Part shown: positions 1 to 8,600 of the stretch, piece after piece
Position numbering within the stretch: the first letter of the stretch is position 1
Layout: each line of letters opens with the position of its first letter
Assembly: GCA_032718475.1 (NCBI GenBank)
Contig: JAUCBJ010003430.1
Location: forward strand, 1 to 22,734
DNA: 22,734 bases
Reading direction: 5' to 3'
DNA from: Nemertoderma westbladi
Lineage: Eukaryota > Xenacoelomorpha > Nemertodermatida > Nemertodermatidae
Notes under the pieces: model-generated
Told to the model about the DNA's origin: nothing
What the model saw: only the letters and a program-made list of their open reading frames with translations
The model's database searches: none
Program-made: the position numbers and the translations under genes

Positions 1-436
1 AATACAATACTAAATGTACAGGCCAATACAATGCTGTAATGTCCTCTAAAGTTGTAAAGTTCTAAATAACAACTCGCTGTTAATACTAACGGCGTTGAGT
101 AATGTTACAATTTTGGAATAAAAACATTAAATAATACGAAATAATCTATTTCTAGAATCTAATTAGGGTAATATATCGCCATGGAGTCAACCCTCTACGT
201 TTTTTTGGACTTCGTAGCTTTAAGTCACTCTTAATGATCATTAGAACTTCTAATATTGGTTCTAGTATAGTATGATTATTCTAGACTATATTTGACATTA
301 AACATTGATATATTCATTGTTCTAGAACAAATGTGGCCACAAAAAATGACAAGATATTGTTATGGTACAAAAATATATAATAATGCATTATTGTTATAGC
401 CTTTAATGGCAACTAAAAGGTGCTTCGAAGTAACTT
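1..436. other. AT-rich non-coding DNA, probably intron
   Basis: No gene, RNA or known repeat is recognised here. The stretch is AT-rich with stops in every frame. Short motifs such as TTCTAG and TCTAGA recur between about 150 and 330 without forming a clear tandem or inverted structure. Its position upstream of a well-formed splice acceptor at 807-808 suggests intron sequence of the dynein gene. The preceding dynein exon, expected to carry the AAA4 P-loop, was looked for by eye and not found. Confidence 0.5.
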
Positions 437-575
437 TTAACCCCTATTAGTGGCTCCATAGAAAATAGTTGTCTTACTAAAAGCGCTTTTAGGTTAAAAG
501 GGTGTCAAGCAAACTTATTAAGCTAATGGCGTTATTTAAAGTTTATTAAAAGCGCTTTTAACTAATAGGGGTTAG
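437..575. mobile_element. Candidate short inverted-repeat element (MITE-like, piggyBac-like ends)
   Basis: A perfect 14-bp inverted repeat, TAACCCCTATTAGT at 438-451 and its reverse complement at 561-574, encloses about 130 bp. The left end reads TTAA then CCCC; the right end reads GGGG then TTAG, one base from TTAA. PiggyBac elements are known to duplicate TTAA and to begin with a run of C, so this fits a small non-autonomous member, but that is inference. Inside are two copies of the palindrome TAAAAGCGCTTTTA, at 478-491 and 547-560; the second extends to a 16-bp palindrome at 546-561. No coding capacity is present. It could instead be a chance hairpin or a regulatory palindrome pair. Confidence 0.35.
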
Positions 576-798
576 TTAAGTAGCGCGTCCAGCAACCCAC
601 CCGGGCTATTAAATATTACATGTCATATTGTATGTATTTATGTTTAATTTTTACATTGTTCTAATCCTCGCGGATTTCTTTACATTCACTCACTGCGTTC
701 GTTCATGTAACAAACGATTCGGATCAAAACATCGTAAAAGAGAACCTACGTCGCAGACAATTATGTTGTGTAAATAGTTAATTTATTTTAATATAATT
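576..798. other. Non-coding DNA upstream of the dynein exon
   Basis: No gene recognised. A slightly GC-richer patch (about 580-605 and 665-760) gives way to an AT-rich run (about 770-800) just before the splice acceptor, as expected of the 3' end of an intron. No other dynein-like segment is seen in any forward frame. Confidence 0.45.
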
Positions 799-808
799 AA
801 CTCTTTAG
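799..808 (+). promoter_or_regulatory. Splice acceptor of the dynein exon
   Basis: The sequence AACTCTTTAG ends in AG at 807-808 after a short pyrimidine stretch and an AT-rich run. Dynein similarity begins at the next base. The reading frame just upstream is closed, because TAG at 806-808 is in frame with the exon. Similarity therefore stops where an intron should end. Confidence 0.75.
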
Positions 809-922
809 ATTGAACTGACACGTAACTACGATTATTCGGCTTTTAGAGAGGATCTAAAGACTCTATATATGAGCGCTGGTGTGGACAATAAGAAGAATGT
901 ATTCTTATTTACCGATACTCAG
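809..922 (+). CDS. Dynein heavy chain, internal exon (AAA4 region), partial
   Basis: This is one 114-bp exon of 38 codons, phase 0 at both ends, with no stop. Visible motifs, in order, are IELTRNYDYS, FREDL, AGVDNK and VFLFTDTQ. Dynein heavy chains have this arrangement in the fourth AAA+ module, after its P-loop: a strand starting Q-I-E-L/I, a FREDL helix, an AGV-x-N-K turn, and the hydrophobic FLFTDTQ strand in the Walker B position. Dynein heavy chains are ATP-driven microtubule motors of about 4,000-5,000 residues, so this is under 1% of the protein. The style of the FREDL/AGV/FLFTDTQ block favours an axonemal inner-arm type, but the paralogue cannot be named. Neither neighbouring exon is visible. 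It could be a detached exon copy rather than part of a working gene, although clean splice sites and an intact frame argue for a real exon. Confidence 0.85.
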
Positions 923-928
923 GTTGGT
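923..928 (+). promoter_or_regulatory. Splice donor of the dynein exon
   Basis: The exon ends CAG at 920-922 and continues GTTGGT, matching the metazoan donor pattern at the exon-terminal AG and intron GT. Dynein similarity ends here. Reading on gives unrelated residues and a stop about 13 codons later. Confidence 0.75.
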
Positions 929-1259
929 TCTTATGGGGGTTTACGCTATTTCCGATTATAATATTTCTGATTTTAAGTAATTTTAATTCATCATTCAATC
1001 GGTTTTAATATTGGGACACTATCGGGAATACAGCCTAAGTCGGTTAGGTTCAACAACATCCCCAGCAGTGGCGCCAAATCAATAACATCTGGCGCAACCA
1101 CTTAACAAGTTTTAATGTTTATTATTTTACATATTTAATCACTTCTGCTTGCGATTGGTTAATCGATCTGAAGGATGACCCAAAGGGCGGTCGCTATATT
1201 TGTGCTTCACGACTTATATCGTAATAGCTTTATCCGAAAGTCACCACCACGAATGATAA
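929..1259. other. Unassigned non-coding DNA, probably intron start
   Basis: No gene is recognised and there is no sign of the next dynein exon. An imperfect inverted pair occurs around GTGGCGCCA (1068-1076) and TGGCGCAACCAC (1090-1101). Part of this stretch may be the decayed 5' region of the downstream retrotransposon, whose true left end is not visible. TGA and TAA at 1254-1259 close the endonuclease frame. Confidence 0.45.
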
Positions 1260-1418
1260 TATCCTAATAATGCTAATATCCGTGTATGTAGCTTTAACTG
1301 CAAAGGATTTAAATGCCCCAGAAAGTATGCCCCAGATACTTCCAAGACTAAGGACTGTTATGATGATTTTTTGGGAAGACTTCATCAACTTATTGAAAGC
1401 AACAATCACTCAGTTCCA
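1260..1418 (+). pseudogene. LINE endonuclease, N-terminal remnant with internal deletion
   Basis: One open frame between stops at 1257-1259 and 1419-1421 reads NIRVCSFNCKGFK at about 1275-1313, the usual first strand of a LINE apurinic-type endonuclease (pattern RI-x-SFNC-x-G). After about four linking residues it jumps to YAPDTSKTKDCYDDFLGRLH (1326-1385) and LIESNNHSVP (1389-1418), which in relatives lies much further along the domain and just before the GD-x-NADLG motif. The middle of the domain, including the catalytic glutamate region, is therefore missing. The frame stays in register across the junction. The frame is the same as that of the next segment, separated only by the TAA at 1419-1421. 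Confidence 0.7.
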
Positions 1419-1421
1419 TAA

Positions 1422-3182
1422 TTGCTCATGGATACAAATGCGGATTTAGGAAACTTAGGTGGAGACCGTAACCTAACTAAACAACCAAGTCCACGCGGAA
1501 AATGGTTTCATAGGTTTCTCGAAAACAATGACCTACTAGCTGCGGATACACTAAGTAAGTTCTCAGGATCCTCAACTACTTTTACAGGACCACAGGGCAG
1601 TTCATATATAGACATTGTTACTACTTCATGCGGTTACAATCAGATAGTTGAAAGTGAGTTGTATCTTCCGTGTATGCAGATGTATTCAGACCATTCTCCA
1701 GTCTGTGCCGTAATAAGGGTACCAACAGAAAGTAATATAGAGAGCACACCAAACTTAAAATGTAAACTTAAAAAAAGGGCACAACGTTGTGCTTGGAAGA
1801 AAGCCACAGCTGAAAATATTGAGAATTACAAAAGTTACATTGATCAACACCTGGACGTTCTACACTTGGATAATAATCACCACCTCCAATGGAACAATGA
1901 TTACCTAAATAATTATATGGAGTCTTTCCAAAGCATTATCATAAAAGGTGCAAATTTATATATCCCCATTACTAGATTTCGGAAGAAAACAAAGAACTTA
2001 CGGATACGGAACACAACTATTTCAGACCATACAAAAATCATGAGTGAACTTTACACTATTTGGTTGAAAAATGGTAAGGAAAAAGACGATCCCTTTGCTA
2101 TGGCATATAAGGAATCTAAGAAGGCACTAAGGCGTCTAAAAAACTTTTTTGCAAAATCTGCGGTACGGACAAAAACAGGTAATGTCGTTCATAGTAATAA
2201 AACACAATTATTCTGGCAGAATTTCTCAAATAAGAATACAGCAGCACCAGAATATGTGGCGGATACTTTTATTGAAAACCTCTCATCGTCAATGTATGCA
2301 GCGAAATCAGGCTTAGATGTCAAACTCCTAGAACTAGTTGCGTATCTGACTTACAAAACGGAAGGAAAATCATTACCTACAATCTCCAAAGATGCCGTAA
2401 AAAAGTCACTGAAGTGTCTCGCCAATGGCAAGGCTCCTGACATTATGAATCTGACGGCAGAGCATTTATTTGAGATGGGTGAAGATAGATTGGCAATCCA
2501 TTTCAGCGCAATATTTAATGCGTCTTTACGGCTGCAAGCTGTGCCAGTCTCATTTGGAAAAGTTTTGATAACTTACATCTATAAAGGAAGCGGTCGCCCT
2601 ACATTATTACCCAAAAGCTATGGGCCCATATCTATCGTAAGCATATTTGGAAAACTATTTGAAGCTATAGTGCTCAGAAGCTTTGTACTACCATATACCT
2701 CATCACACCCTTCTCAATATGGATATCGGAAATCAGTTGGATCTGACCTAGTCGTGGCCATGCTCCAAGAAATGATTGAATATCACCGCCAGAAAAACAA
2801 AGACCTTTTTATATACCAGTTAGATGTGGCATCAGCTTTCGACAATGTATCCTTTACTATTTTGTTTGAGAAGCTATCTGAAATCATATATCCATTTGTC
2901 TGTTTGACTTTGCTCAATTATTATTTAAATAGTCTAGCCTTTCTCAAGTTCGGCGACATGGTGACTGCTTGTGGAATTAAAATGGCAATTGGCCTGAAGC
3001 AAGGGTCTTTATTATCTCCCTGCTTCTTCAACCTCTATATCAAAGATTCAATCTCCTCTGCAGAAAATATTCGAGTAGGAACCCTTATTATAGATGGAAT
3101 CTGGACCGGAATGATATGTTATGCAGACGACTTACTGCTATTGGGATCTAACAAAGAAGAGATTGAGCTTATGCTAATCTAG
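1422..3182 (+). pseudogene. LINE endonuclease C-terminus and reverse transcriptase (ORF2 core)
   Basis: About 586 residues. The open frame begins only because a TAA precedes it; there is no real start codon (first codon TTG). Residues 1-100 are the endonuclease end: MDTNADLG, GKWFHRFLENNDLLAADT, SSYIDIV and SDHSPVCAVI, the last carrying the SDH motif expected at the active site. A linker of about 280 residues follows. The RT runs from about residue 380 to 580: a fingers motif SYGPISIVSIFGKLFE (relatives usually have SYRPISL, so Arg is replaced by Gly), QYGYRKSVGSDLV, then catalytic Asp468 in QLDVASAFD, GLKQGSLLSP from residue 524, and YADD with Asp569 and Asp570. All three catalytic aspartates remain. 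The frame ends at TAG 3180-3182, a few codons after a shift near 3171-3177, so the thumb is out of frame. Confidence 0.85.
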
Positions 3183-3448
3183 TTGTAGATCTGAAACAAT
3201 TAAATCTGAAAATTGAACACACTAAATCCAAATGGATCTGCTTTTTGCCTCATTCCAGTTATCGACCACTGTTCATTGAATCCGAGGGTTGCCTACTGCC
3301 GGAGTCATGTAACATAAAGTTTCTTGTCCAGACATTGTGGAGCCAAAAACATTCAACAAGCGCTTATTCGACTATTAAGCAACTAATATCCGCATTATCT
3401 CAAAGGATTTCACAAAAATTTCTGCAGTTGGTCTGCCAGGTGGTATAA
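3167..3448 (+). pseudogene. LINE ORF2 thumb/connector segment, frameshifted
   Basis: The frame two bases on from the RT core is open from 3167 to the stop at 3446-3448. It continues the polyprotein: NLVVDLKQLNLKIEHTKSKW (about 3176-3235) matches the segment after the palm, where relatives have a helix and then an asparagine/lysine-threonine-lysine pattern. A small indel around 3171-3177 therefore explains the stop of the preceding segment. The later half, from about 3290, is less recognisable and may contain another frame change. Its apparent start at 3245 is an internal TTG and not meaningful. Confidence 0.6.
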
Positions 3449-4007
3449 TATTAATACAGTATTTAAAGTTTGGAGCACTATGGCATTGCCTGCAATACTA
3501 TATAAGGTAAAATTATTATTTGGGAACCTTAGTCAGAGCGAATTAGATGACATCGACGTATATTATAGAAAAATACTAAGGGGACTTATGTACGTGGGAC
3601 CCTATGTATCGAATGCAACGCTGAGACTACTATCTGGGTGCAGGGACTTAACTATGATGGCATATCGTGATGTAACTAATTGCGTATTAAGAGTGACGTC
3701 ATGCCCCCACTATAAAATCCAAATGCTGACACGCCTGTATGCCTCACAGAACCTCCATAAGGGAATAAAATATGTTGGCCTTGGTATTACATACTATAGG
3801 GCTTCGTGCTCTTCCCCCCTACCATCCTTATATTCCATGTGTTTACACCAGTATCACAAAGGAACTATCAAATCAATCCTAAACCACGGTGAACCAACAA
3901 CGACAGACGTGATAAATGCTGACTTTATTTCAAAATGCTACTCAATTGGTTCCCGTGGATTTGTGGCAAAACACAAGCGAATTCTGGAGTATTTCCATAA
4001 CACTTAA
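3387..4007 (+). pseudogene. LINE ORF2 C-terminal segment
   Basis: The original RT frame is open again from 3387 to the stop at 4005-4007. It reads VFKVWSTMALPAILY (about 3459-3503), the common post-RT motif in LINE ORF2 proteins (pattern W-x-x-x-x-LP-x-LLYG), then SQSELDDIDVYYRKILRGLM and a leucine-rich C-terminal helix region including LRLLSGCRDL. The last 80 or so residues have no motif I can name; a zinc-knuckle or RNase H motif is not seen. The stop at 4005-4007 is probably the natural end of ORF2, because a short untranslated stretch and a simple-repeat tail follow. Confidence 0.7.
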
Positions 4008-4181
4008 ACTGGACTGAAATAGATAAGACTGTACAAATTATACATAGAAACTATAGAACCTTGGACATGTAACTTTTATTATGCTATCGTCTACGTAATA
4101 TGTTGGGCCATTTTAATTATCTTAATTATTTTACTTGATATTTTATTTAAATATACATCCGGCTTGACTGGATTTGAACGA
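4008..4181 (+). other. LINE 3' untranslated region
   Basis: This is AT-rich non-coding sequence between the last ORF2 stop and the simple repeat. No AATAAA signal is visible, consistent with a LINE that ends in short tandem repeats instead of poly(A). In L2/CR1-type LINEs this stretch forms the RNA structure recognised by the RT; no stem is convincing by eye. Confidence 0.5.
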
Positions 4182-4452
4182 AATGAATGAATGAATGAAT
4201 GAATGAATGAATGAATGAATGAATGAATGAATGAATGAATGAATGAATGAATGAATGAATGAATGAATGAATGAATGAATGAATGAATGAATGAATTAAT
4301 GAATGAATGAATGAATGAATGAATGAATGAATGAATGAATGAATGAATGAATGAATGAATGAATGAATGAATGAATGAATGAATGAATGAATGAATGAAT
4401 GAATGAATGAATGAATGAATGAATGAATGAATGAATGAATGAATGAATGAAT
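4182..4452. repeat. (AATG)n microsatellite, possible expanded LINE tail
   Basis: About 68 copies of a 4-bp unit over 271 bp, almost perfect, with one G-to-T change at 4297. It follows the LINE 3' region directly and ends directly at the first base of the 62-bp array. On the minus strand the repeat has no stop in any frame and reads as repeated Phe-Ile-His-Ser; on the plus strand TGA closes it. The minus-strand open frames here are therefore artefacts. Confidence 0.97.
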
Positions 4453-5300
4453 CCTTCCTGCCTTCTCCAACTGGAGTATTACTCCCCTCTCTCACTATAT
4501 TCGGCTTCCCACACCCTTCATGCCTTCCACAACTGGAGTATTACTCCCATCTCTCACTATATTCGGCGTCCCACACCCTTCCTGCCTTCTCCAACTGGAG
4601 TATTACTCCCTTCTCTCACTATATTTGGCGTCCCACACCCTTCATGCCTTCTCCAACTGGAGTATTACTCCCCTCTCTCACTATGTTCAGCGTCCCACAC
4701 CCTTCATGCCTTCTCCAACTGGAGTATTACTCCCCTCTCTCACTATATTTGGCGTCCCACACCCTTCCTGCCTTCTCCAACTGGAGTATTACTCCCCTCT
4801 CTCACTATATTCAGCGTCCCACACCCTTCATGCCTTCTCCAACTGGAGTATTACTCCCCTCTCTCACTATATTCAACGTCCCACACCCTTCCTGCCTTCT
4901 CCAACTGGATTATTACTCCCCTCTCTCACTATATTCGGCTTCCCACACCCTTCCTGCCTTCTCCAACTGGAGTATTACTCCCTTATCTCACTATATTCAG
5001 CGTCGCACACCCTTCTTGCCTTCTCCAACTGGAGTATTACTCCCCTCTCTCACTATATTCAGCGTCCCACACCCTTCATGTCTTCTCCAACTGGAGTATT
5101 ACTCCCCTCTCTCACTATATTCGGCGTCCCACACCCTTCCTGCCTTCTCCAACTGGAGTATTACTCCCCTCTCTCATTTTATTCGGCATCCCACACCCTT
5201 CCTGCCTTCTCCAACTGGAGTATTACTCCCCTCTCTCACTATATTCGGCGTCCCACACCCTTCATGCCTTCTCCAACTGGAGTATTACTCCCATCTCTCA
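4453..5300. repeat. Degenerate left edge of the minisatellite
   Basis: The first dozen or so units carry several changes rare elsewhere: CTTCCACAACTGG near 4530, CCCATCTCTC near 4550, TATTTGGCG near 4624, TATGTTCAG near 4683, TTCAACGTCC near 4873 and CTCATTTTATTC near 5175. Extra divergence at an array end is expected where unequal crossover works less often. The first unit starts in complete phase at 4453. Confidence 0.7.
4465..4485. repeat. Overlapping inverted repeats in each unit (first copy shown)
   Basis: Unit bases 13-24, CTCCAACTGGAG, form 5-bp arms CTCCA/TGGAG around AC. Unit bases 21-33, GGAGTATTACTCC, form 6-bp arms GGAGTA/TACTCC around a single T. Both use GGAG, so only one hairpin can form at a time. 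The pair recurs about every 62 bp through the array, except where GGATTATT or the short unit breaks the second arm. Confidence 0.85.
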
Positions 5301-5584
5301 CTATATTCTGCGTCCCACACCCTTCCTGCCTTCTCCAACTGGAGTATTACTCCCCTCTCTCACTATATTCGGCGTCCCACACCCTTCATGCCTTCTCCAA
5401 CTGGAGTATTACTCCCCTCTCTCACTATATTCGGCGTCCCACACCCTTCATGCCTTCTCCAACTGGAGTATTACTCCCCTCTCTCACTATATTCAGCGTC
5501 CCACACCCTTCCTGCCTTCTCCAACTGGAGTATTACTCCCCTCTCTCACTATATTCAGCGTCCCACACCCTTCCTGCCTTCTCC

Positions 5585-5605
5585 AACTGGAGTATCCTCC
5601 CTCAC
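5585..5605. repeat. 56-bp short-unit variant (first of about eleven)
   Basis: Here GGAGTATCCTCCCTCAC replaces the usual longer stretch, making the unit 6 bp shorter. The change equals loss of TACTCC, the right arm of the second inverted repeat, plus one T-to-C. The same sequence recurs near 5833, 10732, 11346, 12892, 14502, 15120, 16302, 17412, 17782 and 20322. Since 56 and 62 leave the same remainder modulo 3, the reading-frame rotation of the array is unchanged. Confidence 0.85.
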
Positions 5606-8600
5606 TATATTCAGCGTCCCACACCCTTCCTGCCTTCTCCAACTGGAGTATTACTCCCCTCTCTCACTATATTCGGCGTCCCACACCCTTCATGCCTTCT
5701 CCAACTGGAGTATTACTCCCCTCTCTCACTATATTCAGCGTCCCACACCCTTCATGCCTTCTCCAACTGGAGTATTACTCCCCTCTCTCACTATATTCAG
5801 CGTCCCACACCCTTCATGCCTTCTCCAACTGGAGTATCCTCCCTCACTATATTCAGCGTCCCATACCCTTCCTGCCTTCTCCAACTGGAGTATTACTCCC
5901 CTCTCTCACTATATTCGGCGTCCCACACCCTTCATGCCTTCTCCAACTGGAGTATTACTCCCCTCTCTCACTATATTCGGCGTCCCACACCCTTCCTGCC
6001 TTCTCCAACTGGAGTATTACTCCCCTCTCTCACTATATACAGCGTCCCACACCCTTCCTGCCTTCTCCAACTGGAGTATTACTCCCCTCTCTCACTATAT
6101 TCAGCGTCCCACACCCTTCATGCCTTCTCCAACTGGAGTATTACTCCCCTCTCTCACTATATTCAGCGTCCCACACCCTTCCTGCCTTCTCCAACTGGAG
6201 TATTACTCCCTTATCTCACTATATTCAGCGTCGCACACCCTTCTTGCCTTCTCCAACTGGAGTATTACTCCCCTCTCTCACTATATTCAGCGTCCCACAC
6301 CCTTCATGTCTTCTCCAACTGGAGTATTACTCCCCTCTCTCACTATATTCGGCGTCCCACACCCTTCATGCCTTCTCCAACTGGAGTATTACTCCCCTCT
6401 CTCACTATATTCGGCGTCCCACACCCTTCATGCCTTCTCCAACTGGAGTATTACTCCCCTCTCTCACTATATTCAGCGTCCCACACCCTTCCTGCCTTCT
6501 CCAACTGGAGTATTACTCCCCTCTCTCACTATATTCAGCGTCCCACACACCCTTCATGCCTTCTCCAACTGGAGTATTACTCCCCTCTCTCACTATATTC
6601 AGCGTCCCACACCCTTCATGCCTTCTCCAACTGGAGTATTACTCCCCTTTCTCACTATATTCGGCGTCCCACACCGTCCATGACTTCTCCAACTGGAGTA
6701 TTACTCCCCTCTCTCACTATATTCAGCGTCCCACACCCTTCATGCCTTCTCCAACTGGAGTATTACTCCCTTCTCTCACGATATTCAGCGTCCCACACCC
6801 TTCATGCCTTCTCCAACTGGAGTATTACTCCCCTCTCTAACTATATTTGGCGTCCCACACCCTTCCTGCCTTCTCCAACTGGAGTATTACTCCCCTCTCT
6901 CACTATATTCAGCGTCCCACACCCTTCCTGCCTTCTCCAACTGGAGTATTACTCCCCTCTCTCACTATATTCAGCGTCCCACACCCTTCCTGCCTTCTCC
7001 AACTGGATTATTACTCCCCTCTCTCACTATATTCAGCGTCCCACACCCTTCCTGCCTTCTCCAACTGGATTATTACTCCCCTCTCTCACTATATTCAGCG
7101 TCCCACACCCTCCCTGCCTTCTCCAACTGGAGTATTACTCCCCTCTCTCACTATATTCGGCGTCCCACACCCTTCATGCCTTCTCCAACTGGAGTATTAC
7201 TCCCCTCTCTCACTATATTCAGCGTCCCACACCCTTCCTGCCTTCTCCAACTGGATTATTACTCCCCTCTCTCACTATATTCGGCTTCCCACACCCTTCC
7301 TGCCTTCTCCAACTGGAGTATTACTCCCTTATCTCACTATATTCAGCGTCGCACACCCTTCTTGCCTTCTCCAACTGGAGTATTACTCCCCTCTCTCACT
7401 ATATTCAGCGTCCCACACCCTTCATGTCTTCTCCAACTGGAGTATTACTCCCCTCTCTCACTATATTCGGCGTCCCACACCCTTCATGCCTTCTCCAACT
7501 GGAGTATTACTCCCCTCTCTCACTATATTCGGCGTCCCACACCCTTCATGCCTTCTCCAACTGGAGTATTACTCCCCTCTCTCACTATATTCAGCGTCCC
7601 ACACCCTTCCTGCCTTCTCCAACTGGAGTATTACTCCCCTCTCTCATTATATTCGGCATCCCACACCTTTCCTGCCTTCTCCAACTGGAGTATTACTCCC
7701 CTCTCTTACTATATTCGGCGTCCCACACCCTTCATGCCTTCTCCAACTGGAGTATTACTCCCTTCTCTCACTATATTCTGCGTCCCACACCCTTCCTGCC
7801 TTCTCCAACTGGAGTATTACTCCCCTCTCTCACTATATTCGGCGTCCCACACCCTTCATGCCTTCTCCAACTGGAGTATTACTCCCCTCTCTCACTATAT
7901 TCGGCGTCCCACACCCTTCCTGCCTTCTCCAACTGGAGTATTACTCCCCTCTCTCACTATATTCGGCGTCCCACACCCTTCATGCCTTCTCCAACTGGAG
8001 TATTACTCCCCTCTCTCACTATATTCAGCGTCCCACACCCTTCCTGCCTTCTCCAACTGGAGTATTACTCCCCTCTCTCACTATATTCAGCGTCCCACAC
8101 ACCCTTCATGCCTTCTCCAACTGGAGTATTACTCCCCTCTCTCACTATATTCAGCGTCCCACACCCTTCATGCCTTCTCCAACTGGAGTATTACTCCCCT
8201 CTCTCACTATATTCGGCGTCCCACACCCTTCATGCCTTCTCCAACTGGAGTATTACTCCCCTTTCTCACTATATTCGGCGTCCCACACCGTTCATGACTT
8301 CTCCAACTGGAGTATTACTCCCCTTTCTCACTATATTCGGCGTCCCACACCGTTCATGACTTCTCCAACTGGAGTATTACTCCCTTCTCTCACTATATTC
8401 AGCGTCCCACACCCTTCATGCCTTCTCCAACTGTAGTATTACTCCCCTCTCTCACTATATACAGCGTCCCACACCCTTCCTGCCTTCTCCAACTGGAGTA
8501 TTACTCCCTTCTCTCACTATATTCAGCGTCCCACACCCGTCATGCCTTCTCCAACTGGAGTATTACTCCCCTCTCTCACTATATTCAGCGTCCCACACCC

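Larger units (their letters stand above)
1260..4452 (+). mobile_element. Decayed non-LTR (LINE) retrotransposon, endonuclease plus reverse transcriptase type
   Basis: Remains of one ORF2-type polyprotein read in order: endonuclease start, endonuclease end, reverse transcriptase, a thumb or connector region, a C-terminal region, a 3' untranslated stretch and a simple-repeat tail. No LTR, integrase or gag is seen. The apurinic-like endonuclease joined to an RT with YADD marks the APE-type LINE group. The (AATG)n tail resembles the TGAA tails known for L2-type LINEs, so an L2/CR1-like clade is plausible but unproven. The element is inactive: internal deletion, in-frame stop and at least two frame changes. 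The 5' limit is the first recognisable coding base and could lie further left. No target-site duplication is apparent. Confidence 0.85.

Noticed and set aside
1066-1101. LTR retrotransposon primer-binding site (TGGCGCC at 1069-1075)
   Set aside because: The seven-base match alone is weak. No LTR pair, polypurine tract, gag or integrase is present, and the nearby element is a LINE.
3245-3448. Separate small gene of 67 codons
   Set aside because: Its start is an internal TTG, and the same frame continues upstream into the LINE thumb region. It is a frameshifted part of ORF2.
4091-4495. Minus-strand open frames reading repeated Phe-Ile-His-Ser
   Set aside because: They are translations of the (AATG)n microsatellite, whose reverse strand has no stop in any frame.
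4490-4505. TATA-box-like CACTATATTC in each unit as a promoter
   Set aside because: It recurs in every unit simply because the array is tandem. There is no initiator or downstream gene to support promoter function.
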